From contig NC_065531.1 of assembly GCF_020184175.1 (NCBI RefSeq), positions 75,796,604-75,860,603 of the forward strand: a DNA stretch of 64,000 nt. The letters run 5' to 3'. A program made the translations under genes and the position numbers. This document shows positions 27,471-42,500 of this stretch, one piece after another (position 1 is the first letter of the stretch; every line of letters starts with the position of its first letter). Below the pieces are notes generated by a model. The model was not told the DNA's origin. It ran no database searches and saw only the letters and a list, made by a program, of their open reading frames with translations. This DNA comes from Aphis gossypii (taxonomy: Eukaryota; Arthropoda; Insecta; Hemiptera; Aphididae).

Positions 27471-30230
27471 ATTACTAATTTCAATCATTATCAAGTATTA
27501 TTAACTTTAATGTGTTCTTACATAGTTATACATACATATATATTTTTTAATGTAAAATAATAATTAACAAATTTAATATTATTTTAAACTTGGTGGTTTA
27601 TGCAAATTTATCAAAACTTTTAGGTTTTTAACACAGATGTATTTTTTCTCTTTGATGAATCTGTTTTTTTATTTATTTTTTTTTATGATAGTTTGTAGAT
27701 TTTAAGCGCATTATGATTATTAAGTTAGCTGCTAAATGTTCCTTTTAAAGTTTTCAGTTTATATTTCTTAAGGAGTATGTTTAAATTAACAAACTGGTAG
27801 TTCATAAAATTATTATTTTAGTGTGTTAAACAATGATTTTTATTATTTATTTATTATTATTATTATTATTATTTTTTTTTTTTTTACATTCTGTTAGAGT
27901 TATGTTGTTGAATTGTTTATTTTTTATTTATTTTTCAATATTGATTTGGGTGTATTCAACTTAAAACAAAATATGTAATGATTTTGGTTTTATTTTTTTT
28001 CGTGTTTTCTTGAGAATAAGTTTTGTACCAAAGATTATTACTGACAAATCATTGTATTAATTCTAAAAGGACTGACGAATTATACATTTTTTTTTTTTTT
28101 TTTGGTGACCTTTTAAATTTGAGTTTTCTCATTTACTTTCCTATTTATTAAATAATGTATAATGTTTATCATATTTACTATTTATAGATAGGTATTCCAG
28201 TAGATACTATGTACTTGCTTAATGTGATTTTAGTGGTATACAAGCACTAAGTATTATGATTTATGCAGTTTAAGGCAGTTATTTCTCTTAAACAGCCACC
28301 AATAATCTTCTGCAGTACTTGCAACCTAATTGTTCCGGCATACATGTAATGATTAAATACTTTTTAATTTATACAAAACAATAATGTATGTTACAGTATT
28401 TAAATTTGCTTAAATAATTATTGTAAAACCAGAACATTCGTCAGAATCTTAAAATTCATAATAAAAAAAATTACAGTGCAGTATTACCGGAACTTAAAAT
28501 ATAAAACTAGTTTTTATCTATAACTATAAGAATTTAGTTTTTTTTTAATGAAATTCAAAAATTAATATCTGTAATAACCTTAGAATTGTGATCAAATATT
28601 TTTAGTACCTATTTATTAGTGTTTTAGGGATGTCCAGCTTGAAGATTTTGTTCTTGATTTCATATAGTTTTTCATATTCCAAATAAAAAATTTGTGATTT
28701 TCAACTTTAAGGGTGATTTTGAATTGCGAATTAGATCTGATTTGTACTTCTGAGAGGTTAAAATTAAAAATTCCCAGCATTGTGTTTTTTGTAAATAGGA
28801 AAAACAAGTAAAAATTAATAATAAAAAAAAAAAAAACAACAACAAATTTTTAAGCTAAACCAGTTTTCAAATAAATTGATTAAATTTAACCCATAAAATA
28901 ACTATTTCTCCTTGAACACATTTTATTATTTTGTAGATATTTAAAATTGAATATCTAACTGTAAATACTTAAAATTTTCATTCTATTCATAGACTATTGG
29001 AATTTTTAATTTTTGTATCAGTTAACATTTTTGAAAATTTAATATAAGATTCCATAAAAAAAATCTATTTTTTTATGTTTTTAATGGTCAAATTTGAACA
29101 ATATTACGTTTTTAACAATGTTATTTATTAAATTTTATGTCAAAAACCTTGTTAGTGGAGACTAAAACTTTTATGTTTATTATATTATGAATTCTACTAT
29201 GTACTTATTTTTACTGTCTCACAGTATTTATAAAAATATGTTATTACATTTTGAGTTATATAAGTTAACTAGCTGAATTACCTGGCTTTCCCCGTGTGAA
29301 GTTACTATTTTCTCTAAATGAAATTCTTACATCAATATGCATAGTTGTGTTTTAAAGAAGAAAAAATATTAATAATTATTCATCTCGTGCTACATAGTTG
29401 TAGTAGATGAATTACAAATAAATAATAATATTTGTATTAATATAATATTAATGTATTAATGTTTTAATAGCTATGTCAATAACCATTATGAAATATATCA
29501 ATAAATACAAATTTAGCACATCCATAATAGTGATTCAAATACCCAATTTATATGTACCTAAGGTTAGGTCTTATTGTACATCTTTTTTTTTTTTTTTTGG
29601 TTAATAAAAACATTCCAAGAATTTTGAATATTGAATGTTGATCTTTCCAAAGTACAAATTAGATGCACTTTATTATACCAAAGTACTCTTAAATTTGAAA
29701 GTTATTTTTTTGACTACTTCTCATAAATACAAACACTAAAAAAATCAATATGTTGATCACTCCACTCTGAATCTAAAAATATAATATACCTGTAAATAGT
29801 TTTTTATCAAGAATATTAAAAATGTAACTATAAACTTATTTTTATCTAATTAAAAACTAATTCTAGTTTACTTAAAATATATAATACTAAATAATTAACC
29901 ATCATTTCTATGAGTATGGTATGATTTTAACATAATATTTTTAAGTATTTATATTATGTTAAAATAGTTAAATCATACATTTTCAAATAAATAAATCGGT
30001 TTGCATTATGCACTCCCTTGACAAATGTCACTGGCAAAGTCTGGTGTATATCTCTGATTTCACTCCACATATTAATATAATATTTTATGTCAATTCAAGG
30101 ATGTACCTAATACTTGTCTTCTAACATATCATGTCAGTAGCCAAGTACACGTTCCGAGTATTTTAATGGTATCAGGTTTAAAGTGTTATTACAGACTGAA
30201 CATAAAAAAAATATACATGTATAATATAAA
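27471..30230. other. Intergenic DNA between convergent RasGAP and piwi genes
   Basis: Very AT-rich sequence with long T tracts (for example near 27860-27885, 28087-28102 and 29582-29600). The only open frame of note, a 63-codon minus-strand frame at 28616-28807, has no recognisable domain. I see no gene here. The 3' ends of both flanking genes probably extend into it. Confidence 0.6.
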
Positions 30231-30234
30231 ATTA

Positions 30235-30240
30235 TTTATT
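30235..30240 (-). terminator. piwi: Candidate poly(A) signal of the piwi gene
   Basis: TTTATT on the plus strand reads AATAAA on the minus strand, about 280 bases past the piwi stop codon. It is the nearest canonical signal I see, but transcript ends are unknown. Confidence 0.35.
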
Positions 30241-30521
30241 GGTTTAAATAATAATATTAAGTAATATTTTATTAGGTATTTAAAAAATGTACCTAATAAG
30301 TAACAAGTGAAAATCTATTAAAATAGTCACTACAATAAAGGCACAATAATAAATTTTGTTGCAGAACATTAATTAAGAACTGCTTTGTACTATGATTTAA
30401 AATTTTAAGTCTACTCAAATTTAACAATAATATAAACCTCATCCAAAAAGTGAAAAAAATATATATAACAAGTTTAAAATGTGTTAGATTTAAGTCTATA
30501 TCTAGTGGCCAGTGAAAAAAC

Positions 30522-33500
30522 TTATAAAAAGTGCAGATAATCTTCCAAACCGGGATTTGGATTACTTTGAAGTGACTGTCCAGCCAAAAATGCTAATTTG
30601 TGTGCCAGTTGACATACAGAAGGAACTCTTACCGTACCCTAAAAAAAAAAAAAATCATTAAATATATGAAATATTCACATAAGAGTTTATGTTTATCAAT
30701 GTATTCGTGATAAATACTTACCGACCAATTGTAGTACATGTGAGTTAATTTATAAGTAAGTTTTTGTATAATTGCGGGTGTAATTGGTTGTGAAGCAGTT
30801 TCATTGAGAGTATCCAAAATTACATTATAGTGGGTTGGCGTAACTGTACCCCTTGTTACATGCTGAGGCACCAAATAGAAATCATACCTATAATGCATTT
30901 AAGTGTTTTATTAAAATGTTATTTTTAAATTATCAAAAAATTTTTATAAATATTCATTTTTGCTCTAACAGATAGGTAACCTATATTTTATTATTCATTG
31001 TTTTGTAATAATAAAATTTGTACACCAACATCGATTGTAATCAATAATTTTAGGATTGCAAATTCAATATTTTTAGCAAAAATGAATATAACGTACCTAC
31101 ATAGTATTTCATGCTAAAAGCAATTAATATTAATATAATAAACAATTTTCTAAGCTGACAGATCTTTTCTGCTTAGAATTATTTTTCGTGTACATTAATA
31201 TATTATTGAATTCAATTTAAACCATTCATTACAGTATGATCTTTAAACGACCTTTTTTAAATTGATTTTAATCAGGACAAGTACAATTTAAAACAGGCGC
31301 GGATCCAGTAAATTTTTTTTGGGTGGGCCCTTAAATTTAACCACAAAAGATAATACAGAAAAATTATGATTGAATGTAGAATATAATATTGTTTTATTAC
31401 TCTCCATGCACAATTACTTAATATAGTATGTATAATAAATTCGATAAAATAAATTTTAAAACTTATAAAAAAAATTCTAAAATAACAACTTAAATGCCAA
31501 TATTCAAAATTAAAGTGATTGTTTTTGAACATTTTGGGTGGGCCCGGGCCCACCCAGCCCACCCTCTGAATCCGCTCCTGAATTTTAAAATAACATTGTC
31601 AACATTAAATTTCACAATTTATAATAAAATAATTATATATGTATATAAATTATGTACTCACATAGTTGGGTCAGTGACACTATTATCAATAACTGTTCCA
31701 GCTGGTGGATTTTGATAATTTTCGTTTTTTCCAACTGTAGTTTTACAAAAAAATCTTGTACTGATACGTTTTTTAACTATAATAAAAGCCAAACCAACTT
31801 TTTTCTCTCCGTAAAACTCTCTACAAGTTTTCTATAAAGAAAAACATTTATATTAAATTTAGTTACAAGCATTGATTATAGAAATGTTTTATTCTATAAC
31901 CATTGAATACAAGTAGGGCTGGGATTTTAATTTTTAATGCAAATGCATCTTTTTTTCTAGTGTTTCAAAACGTTGCTCCGTAAGGATAAAATGTGTTTAG
32001 GGCGATGCTGATTAATTTAAAGTAATTTTTATTTTGTATTTTTTTGTATTTTTGTCAAAATTAACCTTTAATACATTTTTTAAAAATTTTAGGATATTTT
32101 CTTAGTTTTTAGAGCATTTTTCACAATTTGTTTGTAAAATGAACGAAAATTGTTGCGATTAACAAGATATTTTCGGTAAACTGCCGACGCTCAACAGTCC
32201 AATTTATAAATTATACAAACAATTTAATCATAGCTAGTACTTTCCGCTTAAATTATCGCCGTAATGGCGTAATATACCTATTTGCTAATATGTACTAGCA
32301 AAAACAAGTTAAAATGTTAAACACTTTTTTTTTAATAATTATTTTATAATGAATGATTAAGAAAACAAAAATACAACAAAAGAAAACAAAAAACAACGTA
32401 CAATAACAAAAAATGTATTATACAATTAAATTAAGCCATAAAAAATATAAATGCATTTTTATATTGCATGTTTTGAGTTTTTTAAGTCGTTTTTACATTT
32501 TTTTAAGGGCATTTTTTGAGATTTTTTAGGGAATTAAAATCTCAGCCCTATATACAAGTAATATACAACATACATGGCAACTTAATTATAAATACAGATA
32601 CCAACCTTTACCATTTCTACTTCAGTTTTATGGACATATGTTAGTTGTCCATCTCCCACGCCATCTCTGTATATGACAATGGTATTAGGAAGTTTATGAT
32701 TTTTCTCTCTATATTTAATCAAAGCCTCTAAAAAAAAATATATATACATAATATTCAAATAATAAATATATATTATATATTTTAATATTTTATTGTTTAT
32801 TAAATTATAAATTGGTCAGTAATAACTTATTATAGATCAAATAATAAGTTTTTTTTAAAAAAATAAGTCCTTACTACTGTAACATGTGAATTTTAATATT
32901 TTTAAAAGAAGCATAATTCACTTAAAAATTATAATGACTGGGGAAGTTAATGTCAATTGTGTAATATATTTTCTCATATTAGTTTTCAAATTTGATTTAA
33001 TTAACAAAAGTGCCATACATTTTTTTATACATAAATATTGATTATACAGGTGTTTAGGAGCTCATAGCACATCTATCAAAATATTAAATATTTTCTATTC
33101 AGACAGTATAAATAAACAATGTAGAAACAGATAATATTTTAATAATTATATGTTATAGGGCTAATTTTGATAAAAATAAATTAAAGTTGATATTAAAAAC
33201 AAAATTAACAATAGATAATATCCATATCCAAGATATTTACATATGATACAATGTATCTTTTTGAAATTAAATCAGTCAATTTGAGATATGTCGAGTAAAC
33301 TTATTAAGATTATATTTCATCATGTATAGCCAAATGATCATTTTAGACATTAAAGATGTTGAAAACAATTTAAGGTCTACCATAGATAAAACAACATTTT
33401 GTCATTCTTTATAAGTTCTTATTCCTAATAATTATGTTGAAAATCATAAATTTCTTATTCATGTTGATCTGTATTAAAAAAATTTTGTAGACTAACTAAT

Positions 33501-36500
33501 AACCATAATTTTAGCTTAAGTGGGTAATAAGTGAAGATATTATTTCTCTTCAAGTGGTGATGGATAAGTCAATACTGCAGTATAACTACTAAAAATGAAT
33601 CATAGATTCAAATTCACAAATTAATAACCAAAAAGGATGGTTAATGAAGAATTCTCAAAAATATATATTTATTTATAAATATATAATAGATAATATATTA
33701 AATATTATATAATAATAAAAATAGAAATTCACTATTATTAGACAAACAACTAAAATGGAATATCAAGTGTATATCAATAAACTCAAATAAAGAAACCATG
33801 TACCAGATGTTATGGCACCTTCATAACAGATATGAAGTATTCATTATTTTAAAAGATAAATAACTAAAATTATAAGTACATATGGTAACTAATTTATACT
33901 ACCGACAGCATAAATTTTAAAACCTAAATAATATAATTAAATACAATATACATACTAGATATACTCGTTGAAAAATAGGTTGAGATTTCTTGTCCACTTT
34001 CATGTTTTTCAACACAGCTGAAATATTTAGTGTGACTGTCTTCCATTGTGGCTATGAATGCACCATAAGATTTATTTTTATTTTGCTTATCGTGAAAGAC
34101 GTCAAACCCAACTATCATCATACCCTGAAAATTGACAAAATAATTATTCATACAATATCAAATTTACAGCTTATTATTAAAAGTACCAATTCAGGGATAG
34201 AAACTTTCCATGGCGCTCCTCCTACTTTACAATTAATTTGTATAGCAATTTTAGTACAAACTGACTTATCGTTGTTTTGTATATTTCTCAACAACACAAC
34301 TTGAGATGGGACTAAAAATAATATTTCAAGATATTTAAAATATTCGAGTTTAAACAGCAGCATCATTATTATTCATTATGATATTAGAATTAAACATAAT
34401 ATTATATATTGAATTTAAATTTTTATGTATTAATAACCAAGATTCTAAACCTGAATTAACCAACAATTTGTGATAAAACTCTATACCTAAATGGCTAAAT
34501 CTAAAATATAATTATTATTGAATATCTACCGGCATTCTAAAACTCCAGAATTAAAATATTCAATATCAACGGATATAGAAAATCAATTTCAGTAGTGATG
34601 TATTTAATTATTTGATCTGAGAACTTTATTAACATGTATCTAAGAAAAATCTTCTGATTATTAAAGAAAATATTTTAATATAATTTTAATCTATATTTTA
34701 TGCACAAAAATACAAATTATTAATGTTATAAATATTTTTTGTACAAACTAATATGTAAGTTTAATATTAGATCTCTCAATTATCATAAGTGATTCCCTAA
34801 GAGCCTTAAAATAAAATTAACTACCAACTGATATTTAAAAACAAAATTGTGCAATACACAAAAGAACTATTTTTAATTAAAAAAAACAAATAGCAATTAA
34901 GAGTCCCATCTTATATCGGAATACCTGGAAATGTAAAAGCTGACCTAATTGCAAACAAAGGTATGACATCTCATTAATCCAAGAAAATTAATATAACTAC
35001 AATTCCAGAAACTCAAAATACTATCATCACCAAAACTATTGGAATAAAATATCTCTCTTAAATAAATTAAGGAATTTTATGTTTATAGATCATTCATCCA
35101 AAAATGAAAATTCTCTCTCAATTTAAAAGAAGAAATAAACTTTATCGCTTTAACTAGAATGGAACACATCCATCTAACACTCCTTCTTCATAACCATAAA
35201 GTTGGCTTCAATAGGGGACACATACAAGGATAGTAAACCATATAATGACCGAATGCTCAAACTACGCTAAAACATGAAGGATCTTCATTGACGCAACATT
35301 ACTTCAACTTCAACTAGCACTGAATGATTTTCACTTTAAAGCAACTTATATATTTTTCAACAGATTTGAATTAAGTAAAATATTTTAAATAATCACAAAA
35401 ACTGTAAGCATTGCAAGCCCTTTTCCTTTTATTTTATCTACAAACTTATGTATATAATATATACGCTAAAGATAAGCTTATAACCCTTGTTGAAGTCTTA
35501 ACAACTAAAAAATAATAATATATTTTATGTAAAAATAATATTCTGTACTTTGAGCCATAGCTTGTTCTGTTATAAAATGAAAATAAATAAATAATAATTT
35601 ATAAGATATTGAGAAAGAACTGTAAGATTAAGATTGAGTTAAAAAAAATGAATCCATCTACCAATGTTTATAAACATTAAATACTGACTACCAAAATGTT
35701 CAATTTTTGTAGTCAACAACTATTATGTCATGGTTAACCTAAGCTATTATGTTTTAAAGTAAGTAAATGATTTAATCTGAAATGAAGAAATAAAATTTTT
35801 TTCTAATATTGTGATTTGTATTATTTTTAAATATTAAATATCAAATTTTGGCACCATGACTATTGACAAGTAAAGTAAAAATATTCCAATTTAACCTGTT
35901 TGGTGAACGATGATAAATTTTAATAGTAATTGTAGCACATTAGCACCCCCCATAAAAGAATTCTAGATCCGTCCTTGAAACTAGTCAGTAGTACTTAAAT
36001 GCAGTTAAGTGTGAGAAGACTCACAATGGAACCATTAATAACAAAATACACAGATGACAACATAGGCGTAAACTAGAGGGGGGGCAATATGGAGCAACTG
36101 CCCCTCTTGATATTTTGTAAAATGTATTTATCAGGTATATTTAGTCTCTAAGTATCTTTAAGTATAAAAGTATCTCAACATAAAATAAGGTTTGCTCCCT
36201 CCCATAAAAATTTGCCAAGTTATGCCCATAGATGACAAGACCTGAAATCGAATCTAACTCAATTATTCAAGTATCAGAACCTGAAACCAAACCCATATTC
36301 AATTATTTAGCTTAGATTCCATTATAAAATCTATAGTTTCAATTTCATAAATTGGTTACCTGCTCTACTAACACATAGCTTTCTTTTAATCATACTATAT
36401 AGATCATTACGAGCTGATGCTGTGACACATAAAATAAATGGTGGGTTTAATGTATTAACTATGTTATCCAATTCAACTGAATATGTTCTCATATTTGAAT

Positions 36501-39500
36501 TCGGTAATTCAACTCTAGAAAAAAAAAAGTCAAACATACCATATTTTGTTTTTGAGTAAAATGATAAATTGGATTAGTTATTATAATAACCAATACTAAC
36601 ATTCTCGGTCTTGGTAATGTAAAACCCAAGCCATTTGCTACCATAAGCAGAGTATCAATAAATTTTCCAACATCAGAACTATGCTGACGCGGAGTTACTA
36701 AAACCCAAAATAGGATTATAGCCCTTCTAAACATGGCTGTATTACGTAAGTTTGATGTCCAATTAGCGTTTTTGCCAGATGGATATTTGTGACTATCAGC
36801 ACCACTAAGATTTTCTTCTGACAATACACGAGCATTAACTGTAATGAGTTTATTACTCAATGTTAAATTCCATTGAGCTAATGTATCTGCAGACTTTAAT
36901 AAAAAATCTTATTAAAAATTAAAGGAAATCTATTTATGCTCATAAATATTTCCATAATAATATTCACCTCGGGGGTAGTATGAACTCGTTTAATAAAATT
37001 ATTATACTTGACAATTCTTCCTGTTGGATCCACTCTTGTATACTGTGCTAAATCCCGCATGAGAGTTTTATTTTCACTGTAATCATAAAAATAAAAATAA
37101 ATATTAAATCATCATGTTAGAACTTAATAAGTATTAATAAGTATAATATAGGTAGTATTACATTTTTATATTTTTTAATGGAGCATAAACATTTTTATCA
37201 ACATTCACAGAAAAAATACCTATAAATATCATACAATTTGTTTGAATATTTTAAAAATTGTATTATGTTAAGAAAAATGATTAAGTCACAATGAAATATT
37301 TCATGTTTTTACAGTTAATATTTGTAAAAAACAAAATACATTTTTTGAGGATAAATGTTATAATAGCATTTAAATATCTTTTTTTCTTATCAAATCACTC
37401 AACAATTCAGCTCAATAATTAAAAATATATAATAATATACATGATAATTAAATTTAAAACAAGAATAGAATATATAGTAAATAAAACATTTATGTAATAG
37501 ACAGGCAGATAATATAAAAAATAAGTACTAGAAAAGGCATTGCAATATATTCAAATATTTTTTATTGTTAAAATTTGAGCTTTAATTGCCCATAAAAAAT
37601 ATAATAAAGCTTTTTAATTTGCAGTATAATTTTTTTTTTTAATTCTAGTAAATAAATTTATGAGAAATCCTATATTAAACCTTCAAGACTAAAGTGTAAA
37701 AATTAAAAATTGTATCAGTTTACTATTTTGATAATTATATCATGTATAGTAAGTAACATATGAATCTTTGGTGAGAATTTAAAATCTATGACTAATTATT
37801 TTTAAATTATTAAAAAAGCAAAATATATGAAAATTTGCTTTCTACCCTAAATTTTTTCTTACTAAATCCAATTTTCTATCAAAAACCAAACTTGAAGTTG
37901 AAAATTGAGGTAAATTTTTCTATTCATACTTATTTTTACTTTATCTACTTCTTTGTACTTTAAAGAGTATAGATTTTATAAAAAGATATATACCATAAGT
38001 AATGATGCCCCCCCTTTAAGTCAATAGCTAAAAAGAGTATAGGTATTTAAAATTGTATATATACTATATAATCACACAAATGCCGATATTATAATTTGTG
38101 ACTGAAAAGTGTTATGTCTTTAATGTGAATAAACTATGCTATCCATTCAGTTTGTACCCATCGGCCAAATCTCTGCAATAGTATTCTCCCAGCGGCTATG
38201 GTCATATGCAACGAGTAATGTAATGTAAATTCATTATAGTACATTGTGTTTTTAAAAAATATTAAACCTAATTCTCACTCTTTGATTCAGTTAATAAATG
38301 ATAAGCCTACAGTTGAATTAAGGTAAATAAATTTAACATAAATCTAAATCCTCACATATATAATATGTACTTACATATTATGTGTATAGATACTTACATA
38401 TACATGAGCAAGTAGTAAACTAGAATACATGCATGGTATATATTTATTCAGGCAATAAATGATATGCACAAATAATTAATTAGATATATATAAATTTATG
38501 ATTAAAAACAGAAAATATATATTATATATTATGCAAATTTCCTATTTTAGCTTTACTACACCATTGTTAAACCAATACATTCATCACTCTATAAAAAAAT
38601 TAAAAATTGTTAATAAAATAAAAAACTAAGCTGAAGTTGTTCTTCTGTTGTAGTATAAAGAAATTTATAACATTTTTTACACATTACATTTTTGTAAACA
38701 ACCATTATTTTATTATAAAATACATGATTCACTATTGTTTTATGTAATGTATTAAGTAAATCTGATTACCTCATCCTAATTGTTAATCCAGTCATACTAC
38801 ATAATTCGGGAACTAAGTACACTAGCTCTGTTTCCTCGCCTTCAATTCTGAAAGATTTTTTTTTTTTTGATATGAGCATTGGTTGTTTTTGATTGCTAAT
38901 ATTTATTCCATATCTCTAAAAATTAAAAAATACTTAAAGCTTAGTTAACAGATTAAATATAAAAACAACAATTAATTGAATTTACTATAAGCTATAATTA
39001 TGATATATAAAATAATAAATTACATACATTTTTATAATAGTCTATATATGATATACTCGATCCATCTTTTTTTAGAAATGTTGAATTAGTACATGACTCT
39101 TCATCAACATCATCGATTCGATAAGTCTGGTTATTATATCGAGTTAAAACTATACTTCCTATAACACCCATTTTAAAAGCCATCTAAAAAAAAATATTTT
39201 ATTCTATTATCTCTTATTCTTAATAAAAAAATATTACTTATGACTATTATCTGCTCTCTATTGTATCTATTTACATTTAAAAACGACCCAGTGGCACCCT
39301 CAGTTTTTGTTGGTGGCTCCTAACTGTTTCCCCTACTTAATCAATGATCGGTAATATAAACACAGAATGATACCACGTCCACGCGCAGAAGATTATTATT
39401 ATTTATAATAAAATTCTAGCCAATAGACTATCTACATCTACAGATATTTCTACAGTGATTCATTGAAAAATAATAACAATAAAAATAATACATATTTTAT

Positions 39501-42500
39501 CCATTTTATGTAGGTATATACATAAGTATGATGTTCACAGTATTGAGAAAAACTAAGATAAAATATTTAATTAAATTAATTCTTAACGTGTGACTGACTT
39601 AAAACAAACTAAATAAGTTTATAATAAATTGATAACTATTATAGATATCGATATGAAATAATAACAATTACTAACCATCCAATTAGGGTTACTGTTTCTA
39701 TTATTTGAACATTCTATTAAAAAATCTAGAACAGTGTCTTCTCTCATAACTTTAGTTGAAATTTCAGCCCTCAATAATAGACCACAATCAAACATTCCAA
39801 TTGTAGTCTCATAACCTGGCCAAAGTTGAAGTCTATGATTAGGAATACCAATCTAAAATAAACAACAAATAAATACAATGTAAATTAAAAGGATTTTGAT
39901 AAAAATAAAATAAAATGTTATCATTTTCTATTTTCTTGTTTATTTTAAGGTTTTTAACTTTATAAAAATACATCAGAAATTTTTCTTAAGAAATCCAAGA
40001 CATACAAATTTTAAATTTAATGTCATGAACTTACATTATAGTACTGAAAAGTTTCAGATGTTTCAATACATTTTTTTAGTATACTTGAAATTTATTTAAA
40101 AACTGATTGTATATAATTTTATTATTTTGCAAATATGATGATTATTATTTTATTTTTTTTTTTTGTATAATAAATTTAAATAACTAATATTGTTTTTTGT
40201 CAAAATAATAATTATTTAATTTATTTAAGAAGAAAAAATAAGCACCACATATTTTTTTATAGTTTAAATTATAATATATTATAATTATTATATATTATAC
40301 ATAGTACACATATTGAGTATAAGAAAATATTTCTTCAACAAATTTAAGAATTAATAGAAATTAGAAAATTCATGCTTATGACAACGACAACAGAACAGCA
40401 GTAGACGTAGGTGTAGTAGAGATAGTAAAAATATGTGCATGCACTAAACGTCTAAATGACTATACCAATGTTATTTAAATACATTATACACTTTTATGAT
40501 TAAAAAAATATTAATATTTATTTATAATGAGAAGTATTAGTACCACATTTTAAAAAAATCTAAATTTTATAATAGCGCTTTCAACGAGCGTTGTAAGACA
40601 AGATAGCAATAATTAATATTAATTGAATATTATAATTATTATCATGCACATAAATCAAAACACTGGTTTTCAATTAGATCATACATAGTAAGTAGATATA
40701 ATATAATAATAATTAATTTAGTTAACATTTACGGTAACTATTTAAATCTTCATAAAAGATTCATTTTATCCAGCTCAATTTAATTTTTATAATTAGTATT
40801 TAAATAAAAAAAACCCATTTTCAGTATTAAATTTGTACATGCCAACATTTTTAGAGAAATATTTTGCTTCCATTCCAATATATAATGAAAAATTAGTAGT
40901 TCATCATTTAAAAATGTGTGAAATAACATTACTATTTTAGATTAGATACCTATAATACCACCTAACTTATATAGGCACAATATATAGTTTTTTTAAATAA
41001 CATTAATTTAATATGGATTAATAACCACAATTTATTATTATTTTAGGTATTTGGCATGACATAAAAATAGTGTAGCTAAATATTAGTAATTCCAAATATA
41101 ATATTTAAATAAATGTTTACTTTTGCTACTGAGTCATAGTAATTTCTTCCAACTTGTGTCAATTCCAAATTAGCAAGGCATTTACGTAACAATATATTAA
41201 AAACTTGGATAGAAGCATAATCACCCTTTTCAATGACTGAAGTTAATTTTAAAGTAATTATTATTATTTGGTCATCTGTATTTCGTTTTGATGTCAGCTC
41301 AATTGTCTAAAATTAAAAAAAAATTGTTTTAATTTTTATTAATTTATAAATTAATAAAAATTGTATTATAAGAAACTTACATCAGATTCCAATTTTTTTC
41401 TGCTAAACATCATTGTTCCGTCAAAAATATATGCTCCTAAAAATTCTTTATGCGCGCTCAATAGCCCTCTTTTAATATTTATTCTATCTTGTTCTGGTTT
41501 AAAATCAACTCTATACTGATATAAACTCCAATCAGTATAAGTAGTTATTGGAAAATAATTTGATATTAACTCAATAGATTGACCTCCTTTTCCTATAGAA
41601 AAATATAATAAAAACAAAACAAGATTAAATTTATATTTTAAAAACGTTCTTATGCATTTTAATATTTTTTTCTCAAAATTTTGTTTATTATTTTTAATAT
41701 TAAAATTAATAGCTATGTATAGTACTGAGTAGTGAGTGTAAAGAATTTATCAAACTATCTTAAAAGCAATAATAAATTCATGCTAAATACATTAAAAAAA
41801 AAGTTTTAATATGTAACAACTAATAAAAGATAAAAAAAAAATATCTAAAAAAGTCTAGATTTAAGTTATCCAACAGTAAAAGTATAACTATACAATGTAT
41901 TAATCTGTTACCTGAAAGTAAAAGTAATGATGAATACATTGCTTTATGTATTACTATTGATTTAATAATTTAGCATCTAATTTTTTATATAATTAAAAAA
42001 CAAGTATTGATGTTTTTAACTTATAACATAGAAAATTTCTTAAATACTATATACTGTTTTAAACTATACCTTGTTTTCCATTATCAGATTTTGAAGATAC
42101 TGGTCTCTCTAACCTAAAATACCCATTTTCTATAGGTTGACGACCACGAACTGCACCTCTACCAATTGGCATTGATGCATGTCCTAAAGTAAAAAAAAAC
42201 AATACATTGGTACATGGGTAATGGGTTACTAATTTACAGACATAATTAAATAACATATATTCTATCCAATAAATCATGGAAAACTGTTACTGCGCATGGG
42301 GAATACAAATTCAAAGTATTCGATTAAATTTATAAGTTACAAATGTCTCTTTTAATATTGGACAAAATATATTTTTACAGTGGGATAATACATGATATTT
42401 TGGTCAAGTATATTCATTAAAATTAAATTATTACCTGTTTTAATGCTAGTAAATGCATTAGACAATTGCAGTGCCGTATTGGCTAGATATTGGTCTACCG

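Noticed and set aside
31272..31562. 96-codon minus-strand ORF in piwi intron 15
   Set aside because: It lies mostly within the miniature element at 31294-31580 and has no domain.
36515..36539. 25-base intron with GTATGT...CTAG in piwi
   Set aside because: Too short for spliceosomal removal. The 86-base intron from GTTAGT restores phase and a better protein.
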